A stretch of DNA of 64,000 nucleotides, taken from the NCBI GenBank assembly GCA_963281155.1, contig CAUJLY010000006.1, positions 4,216,001 to 4,280,000 of the forward strand. Direction: 5' to 3'. The number at the start of each line of letters is the position of its first letter. The first letter of the stretch is position 1. The notes under the pieces are model-generated. The model ran no database searches, had not been told where the DNA came from, and saw only the letters and a list, made by a program, of their open reading frames with translations. Shown here one piece after another: positions 58,619 to 64,000 of this stretch. Made by a program: the position numbers and the translations under genes. Source of the DNA: Rhabditophanes sp. KR3021 (lineage: Eukaryota > Nematoda > Chromadorea > Rhabditida > Alloionematidae).

Positions 58619-60982
58619 TTACTTAGTAAACAATGCTTTCATTTCCCTCAAACTGATAATCAAGTCTTCGCGGAATCCTTTTGAGCTAGTATTATCTGCA
58701 GATTTTTTAGATGAGATGTGGAAGGAAATTTGGTCTTCTCCTGCAATAATATAAGAAACTCCATACCCTTTGTCCGCAACTGGCCCAAAACCACCCCCAG
58801 CTGAAACCAAATAAGATTTCTGAGTTTCGGTCAAGCCAACGGCATCTTCTTCACATTGATTTAGTGGGGTTTGAGAAGTTGATAGCAAGTATGTTGGAGG
58901 GAAAATTTTGTCAAAGAATGGAGATTCTTCTTCAAGGTATCTTTTGACGACATAGAGAGCGAACAAATGACGATCGACTCCTTTTCCACACATAGCATCT
59001 CTGTACAAATCTTGATGTCTTGCAGCAGCTATTTTCATCAAACGGACTCTCTCTTCGACAGAAACCTTTGGGTCAAGCATTGCATTGATGAAGTCACAAG
59101 ACTCATTGCTGCATGAACGAACAGTCTCAGTTCTACCTTCGCGATAGAGTCTAGTCATTGAAGCTTCATAGGTCAAAGCAAACTTATTTTGATTTTTTCT
59201 GTATGTTAATTGCAAAGTAAGCTGTAGAAAGGCGTCTGGAGATATCTTCAATTTTTTGATCAATCCTTTTCCGAAATCAGTCCATACAAGGAGCGCCATT
59301 TCAACATCTTCAATCAAAGTTCTACCTACATTCAAAGAAACTTGCATTTCTTGAAGACATGAAGTGGTAAAGTCAAAGTGTAGATGTTGTGGCGATACGT
59401 TAACTTCTTGAATTCCTTTGCAATTTCCTTCCTCGTCGTAACCTTGGTGGCAAATATCTTTCAACAGGCAATACTCAACGAAATGGGCAGTTACTGCAGC
59501 ATCACCCCATGAATGTTCGGTATTAATTCCAAAACGAGCGTTCTTGAAGATTACAAAGTTGAACGATTTGTCAAACCATCGGTCGTTTGCATTTCCATGG
59601 AGCAAAACATGAGCCCACCTATCCAATCTAGAGGTATCATCGGGGTCATAATCAACGATTTCTTCATCCAAAATTACAACAAATGCAGCACGTTCAATAG
59701 CTCTAAGGGAAACTCTGTTGACACCGGTACTGAAGTATCTTTTTCTGGCAAGTGCCCAGGGAGTTCTTTCTCCAGCAGTGAAAGCAGCCAAGTCACATTC
59801 CCCAGCATACGGAACAGCATCAGAATCTAAGATCTTTTGGAAGGAGTATTGCAATTCTTTTGGCTCCAATAAACGTTTTCCATTGTGGATTGGCAATTTG
59901 AACCAGCAGCCTTTGCTGTAGACGGCGATGTGCTTCGCATCATGATACACTCTAAATGTATCTGTTTCTTCGCCTGGAATCCGACAACTATTGAAAAGTC
60001 TTTCGTATTGCATGGTACAGAAGGGTACTTTAGCTCTTGGATTAATAGAAAAGGGGCTAACCTCTTGACGTTCAATCATTCTTCTAAAGAGCAAAGCAGC
60101 CCATGTAATATTGGCAGCTCGAGCAGACTGACTGTTTGTAGGTATTACATTAAGCGTATCAAAGCCATAATAGTTTGAGTTGATCATGATTGGGGAGCGT
60201 TGTCTCATGTAGACATATTCCTCCCACCAGTCAGTCACATAGTTGATTGAGAGATACGACTTGATTGTAAGATATCTTTGAAGTCTTCGACCCAATCCTT
60301 TCTTGAATTTTTCGGTGAGCATAACCATTTCATCGTATTCTTCGTCAGAAGTGAATGGGCGAATCGACTTGAGATGAGCTTCAAGGGTGTGGTCAAGGGC
60401 TGGTAGTGGTAAATGTGGCAAGGCTCCTTGGAATGAATGCAAAGTTACTCCAAACTTTGAAATGTAGTGGAGAAATCCAAACCAATATTTTGTCTTCATT
60501 GAGATATTTCCAGCATGAGCAGATTCGTACATCCATCCTTTATAACTAAGCAAAAATTTCAAGGACAGTCTGATGACTTGAATGACTATCAGCCAAAACA
60601 ACGCTCCACCAAAGACAAGTGAAAAAACATGGCAAAGCGTCCCGATTCCAAACAGATAGTAAAAGACCCAATTTTCAAGCAGCGTGACTATGCCAAACGT
60701 CAGGTCTATAGACGCGAAAGATACCAGCGAAGTTATGCCAATTACTGCTGCTAGCGACGGGAAGTTTCCAGGAAATATTCCTGCTGTGAAATGATTCTAA
60801 AGAAGATGACATAAAATATTTGCAAAAAGAACAAAACTTACTCTGAATCTAGCAATTCGCTTTCTGTATCCTCTAGAGAAGGAATCCCAGATATCGCGAA
60901 GCAATTCCTGATCGTAAGAAACTGCAACACCATCGTGAGTCACGGCGATATTAATACCCGCAGCACTACGCGCTTCAGCCAT
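58619..60982 (-). CDS. cpt-1: Carnitine O-palmitoyltransferase 1
   Basis: Transfers long-chain acyl groups from CoA to carnitine at the outer mitochondrial membrane, the committed step for fatty-acid import and beta-oxidation. Exons 60982-60842 and 60796-58619 join in phase to 772 residues, the length of animal CPT1. The N-terminus MAEARSAAGINIAVTHDGVAV is followed by two membrane segments (about residues 55-75 and 100-125). The transferase signature LPHLPLPALDHTL and the catalytic His in NTEHSWGDAA (about residue 474, matching His473 of CPT1) are present. So are the carnitine/acyl-site TDWWEEYVYMR and, near the C-terminus, GGGFGPVADKGYGVSY. Malonyl-CoA regulation is expected from the family because the N-terminal regulatory region is complete. 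The ATG follows a CACCTAATCAG acceptor by 9 nt. Confidence 0.95.
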
Positions 60983-61160
60983 ATTGAAGAGATCTGATTA
61001 GGTGATTTTCTAGCAGGTCAATAATGGTATCAAATAAAGGATATAATAAAAAAAGTATTCCTAAAAGAAAAAAGATTGTAAAGCTGTCAAATAAAACGAT
61101 TGCATAGAACAATGGTGAGTTTAAGGATATGTCACGGTATTTGGTATAGGCCGTCATCAA
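60975..61160 (-). CDS. 61-codon membrane smORF overlapping the CPT1 start
   Basis: ATG at 61160, stop TGA at 60975-60977. The last codons (CAA TAT GGC TGA) contain the CPT1 initiator ATG in another frame, an 8-nt overlap. The product would have a polar N-terminus (MMTAYTKYRDISLNSP), one long hydrophobic helix (IFFLLGILFLLYPLF) and a short charged tail (LLENHLIRSLQYG). The putative CPT1 trans-splice acceptor lies within the smORF end, so the two frames would be on different mature mRNAs or on one dicistronic transcript. It could be an uORF-like peptide, a genuine small membrane protein, or chance. Confidence 0.35.
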   Translation of the reverse strand: MMTAYTKYRDISLNSPLFYAIVLFDSFTIFFLLGILFLLYPLFDTIIDLLENHLIRSLQYG

Positions 61161-63294
61161 TTTTTTAAATATGCATGATGAAAATGACTAAATTCATCTT
61201 AAATCTAATATTCTTATAAGTTATCGGTTAATGTCAAACATAATATCTAGTATAAATTAAATCGTGGACATCAGTTTCTTGGTCGAATGTTATTATCTAA
61301 TACTAATTCTATATATGTCAAGTATTTCCATTGAAAAAGTAACCACAATTAGTAACAAAAGGTTATGTAATAAAATATTCTAAAATGAGTTTAATACGTT
61401 ACATTAACATGGATAAAAATAAAGGAATAGATTTTTTAGTCTACCATTCATCCTTAGCGCAAAGGTTGAATAAATGATGAATGTGTTAGACTGGTCATCA
61501 CAGACGAATGTGTAATCAAAAGAATATATGATAATGTTTTAGAACTCTACGCTAGCTAAAAAGTATGAATGAAAGTCTAACGTTTTAATAACATAAAATG
61601 TATAATTAAATTAAAGTACTACAACCTTTGATATATTTTTGTTCTTCAATGAATCCATGTCATCCGTAATCGTATATATAAGACAAAAAGAATAATACTT
61701 TGCTCTTTGCTTACTAAAGGTTGTACCATCAAAAAAACAACAGATAATGATCAAAATATAAATAAATATGACTATTAATTCCGACTGACGCTTGATAAAT
61801 GTGGTGTGTAATAGTAGGAGAGAGTAGTTGATCTAAGCTATAAACTACACACTCTTTATACTTTGAGCCAATCAATGTATGAGAAATAAGAGACACATTT
61901 ATTGTAGGTCGCAAAGATTACTCCCATAGGTCTAAATCCACGTGGAATTGTTTCGTTCATTAGCCAGAATTGTTTCAATTGGTTAAATAGAAACAATAGT
62001 ACCTCTGAGTGAAAGACAAATAAACTAATCACAAGATGTAAGGTTACAAGCTATACTAATATGTTTAAATGCTGAGTCTTCAGAAAAATACAGTTTTAAA
62101 CTCATTTTTTAGTCTGAAATGCCGTGGGAGATAGTAGCATTAGATTATATATGCCGATATACTTACTTCCAAGTAATTCTTAATAAAAGTGAACTGCTCT
62201 CCCAAGATATCGGGCAAACTCAAAAGTTTTATCGACTTTGTTTTTAGCAGAATATACAAAATTATTGGCCCACTGTATATATACTAACTATTTATATCCA
62301 AATGATAAGAAGTTATGTATTTGAAAAATAAAATATAATAGTACATCAATAAATATCACATTTTATTATTGCACACAAAGAGTATTTGTTTTTTTAATAA
62401 TGAAACTACAATAAACATATTTATATAAAACTCTTTTTATTAAATAATCAATTTGTTTTGATAGATTTAAACATGCAATTACCTAATTGTAATATTCAAT
62501 AAACACTTTTATTGTTCAACTACCCGACATTTGCTGACATTTATTGTTCATTACAGACATCTCAATCAACTTGTGCCTGAAACTCTACTTCTAAGACACA
62601 ACCTAATCGAATTGTCTTGTTGTTGAAGTCAACAATCATTTTAAGAATTTGTAACATGTGGTACCTAAACAAATTTAAAAACATATTATTGTCAAATACT
62701 TTGGGTGAAACAATTGCTGTTCAGTATTGTCTAGTAGTAAGCAAATAATATCTTTATTTTTTAGATGCATAAATATATTCTTAGTTGTGACATCACGTCT
62801 TTACTCAAAATATTATTCAAAATGACATCAAAAAAGTTGACCCCTTTACAACTAACTTCCGTTTATTAAAAAAGATGGCAGAAAGCGTTGGTGACGACAG
62901 TTGTTAATATTTGAGTTGCCAATATTTTGTTTTGAACACAAAACAATTACGTATTTGTAATCAATCTTCAATCCGCTTAATTAATTTTAACAATCAGTAT
63001 CAGTAGGGTACTAAAAGAAACTGAATACTTTGATTTTATGGATCCAATTTTCTTTGATCTTTTTTGTCACGAGGGAAACAAGTTGATAAATATAGATATG
63101 ACATTTATAATTGGGGTTATTTGATTAATTTACATATAAATGAACGCACTTTTGTACAAAATATGATAAAACATTAACATTATGTGTGTTATTATTGTAC
63201 TATCATATTCCTTATCTTATCTCACGTATTTTTAAATTCGTTATCTTTAGTTGTTTAAGGTTTGGCGTATTTTGATGTCTTCATCCATGTACGA
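61161..63294. other. Intergenic region CPT1 to IFT22-like gene
   Basis: 2.1 kb. The only coding-like piece is the 33-codon fragment at 62562-62664. The rest is AT-rich and unrecognised. Confidence 0.5.
62562..62664 (-). pseudogene. Isolated terminal-exon-like fragment, unrecognised
   Basis: A good acceptor (AATTTGTTTAG) is followed by 33 codons ending in TGA with well-ordered protein character (YHMLQILKMIVDFNNKTIRL, then GCVLEVEFQAQVD). No upstream exon on this strand was found before the IFT22-like gene stop at 63295. It may be the last exon of a gene with tiny upstream exons, or a stranded relic. Confidence 0.25.
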
Positions 63295-63994
63295 TTAATC
63301 ATCTTCTGAAAAATTGCGTTTGGGAGAGTTTGTTTCTTCTGGAAGAATAGGAGTATCAACTTCGTCGTTTAAATTGTAACTTCCCATGTCATCATCAGAG
63401 TTTCTCTTTATGGACATGTGATCATTTTCCGGAGACTCATTCATTTTACTATCTTTCATGTCTGTTATCACGTGTAATAAAAACTTGGCGAACGCTGATT
63501 TGAGATGTTCACCTTCATGATCAATGTTTGCAGGGAATATTGTTGCCTTATTTAATTGATGTGGGCATGAAAAAGCAGCAATGTTCCCGTCATTAGTGTT
63601 ATCACTTGTGTGATGCAATAAAAGCAAAACATACTTAGAGTCCATGTTTAATGGTCTAATAAAATGTTCATACCAAATGAGCAAATCATCTCCTCTATCA
63701 AATTCTGGATTGCAAATCAAAATTACTCCCTGGGCTTCCTCTCGCATAGCCGGCCAACACTTTCTGTATTGTAAATCTCCACTGCAATCCCACAATTCAA
63801 TATCAGCTTCTAAGTTCACACCATCAACTTCTAATTCATCTCCAACAAACTCAAGTACTCTTGCACCTGGTTAAATATTATGATTAAAGTATATGATAAA
63901 AAGTATAAGTAGACACACCTATTGTAGGATGATATTCTAATGATCTCAATTCGGTGGAGTCTGCTAAAAAATTAGCAATTGATGTTTTTCCACA
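63295..63994 (-). CDS. ifta-2: IFT22/RABL5-like small GTPase (partial)
   Basis: Ciliary intraflagellar-transport GTPase-like subunit. Two exons are in the window (63994-63919 and 63866-63295, in phase). The 5' end lies beyond position 64000. Exon 1 opens after an acceptor with CGKTSIANFLADSTELRSLE, a P-loop (G1) remnant, and HPTIG. Exon 2 has VNLEADIELWDCSGDLQYRKCW (a G3-like DCSGD) and RPLNMDSKYVLLLLHH. A Ser/Asp-rich acidic tail (about 60 residues) ends SPKRNFSEDD. The wording matches RABL5/IFT22 better than classical Rabs, whose NKxD motif is not seen here. The symbol is that of the C. elegans orthologue and is an inference. Confidence 0.85.
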
Positions 63995-64000
63995 CTAAAA

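Noticed and set aside
1..64000. CRISPR arrays, prokaryotic operons, phage or defence islands
   Set aside because: The window is a eukaryotic chromosome with spliced genes. No regularly spaced repeats of the CRISPR type were seen.

Overview
This window is eukaryotic nuclear DNA and almost certainly nematode. It is AT-rich, with compact genes split by very short introns (mostly about 38-60 nt, GT..TTTNAG). Several start codons sit just downstream of isolated splice-acceptor-like sequences, as expected for spliced-leader trans-splicing. The gene set is typically nematode: a cuticle collagen, a Clc-like claudin-family protein, synaptogyrin, a DEG/ENaC channel and an S28 peptidase. The base composition and long coding exons would suit a clade IV species such as Rhabditophanes, but that placement is a guess. 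No prokaryotic features (operons with ribosome sites, CRISPR, IS elements) are present, and I recognised no tRNA or rRNA gene by eye.

Layout. 1-2.1 kb (-): POT-family peptide transporter, 3' end outside the window. 2.7-3.3 kb (-): Josephin deubiquitinase. 4.2-7.3 kb (-): WASP with two alternative first exons. 7.3-10.8 kb: gene-poor, with one 30-bp tandem repeat. 10.8-15.9 kb (+): biotin-protein ligase. 16.0-19.2 kb (-): S28 peptidase with two catalytic domains in one chain. 20.1-20.3 kb (-): orphan gene fragment. 20.7-22.0 kb (-): 7TM receptor. 24.3-25.2 kb (-): Clc-like four-TM protein. 26.2-27.2 kb (+) and 28.1-28.5 kb (-): two unrecognised proteins. 30.5-37.5 kb (+): pecanex. 39.1-39.9 kb (+): secreted Cys-rich protein. 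40.4-41.5 kb (-): synaptogyrin. 42.3-43.5 kb (+): CDC50/TMEM30. 43.6-44.3 kb (-): type I membrane protein with an in-frame stop. 44.7-45.6 kb: a broken LRR-like locus and a small membrane protein. 45.9-47.2 kb (-): cuticle collagen. 47.5-49.9 kb (-): DEG/ENaC channel. 50.4-54.7 kb (-): large AT-hook nuclear protein. 56.0-57.0 kb (-): SLC35D-like nucleotide-sugar transporter. 57.2-58.3 kb: terminal-inverted-repeat element. 58.6-61.0 kb (-): carnitine palmitoyltransferase 1, overlapped at its start by a 61-codon membrane smORF. 63.3-64.0 kb (-): IFT22/RABL5-like small GTPase, cut by the window end.

The genes do not form one pathway. This looks like ordinary gene-dense nematode chromosome, mixing metabolism (BPL, CPT1, peptide uptake, S28), neuronal and membrane functions (synaptogyrin, CDC50, DEG/ENaC, GPCR), cytoskeleton (WASP), cilia (IFT22) and cuticle. 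The points most worth a second look are the two apparent one-base insertions in otherwise intact genes (peptide transporter, pecanex), the in-frame stop in the 44-kb membrane protein, the WASP alternative promoter, the double-headed S28 peptidase, the smORF/CPT1 overlap, and the inverted-repeat element. All exon models were built by hand from splice consensus and reading-frame phase, without any database search.
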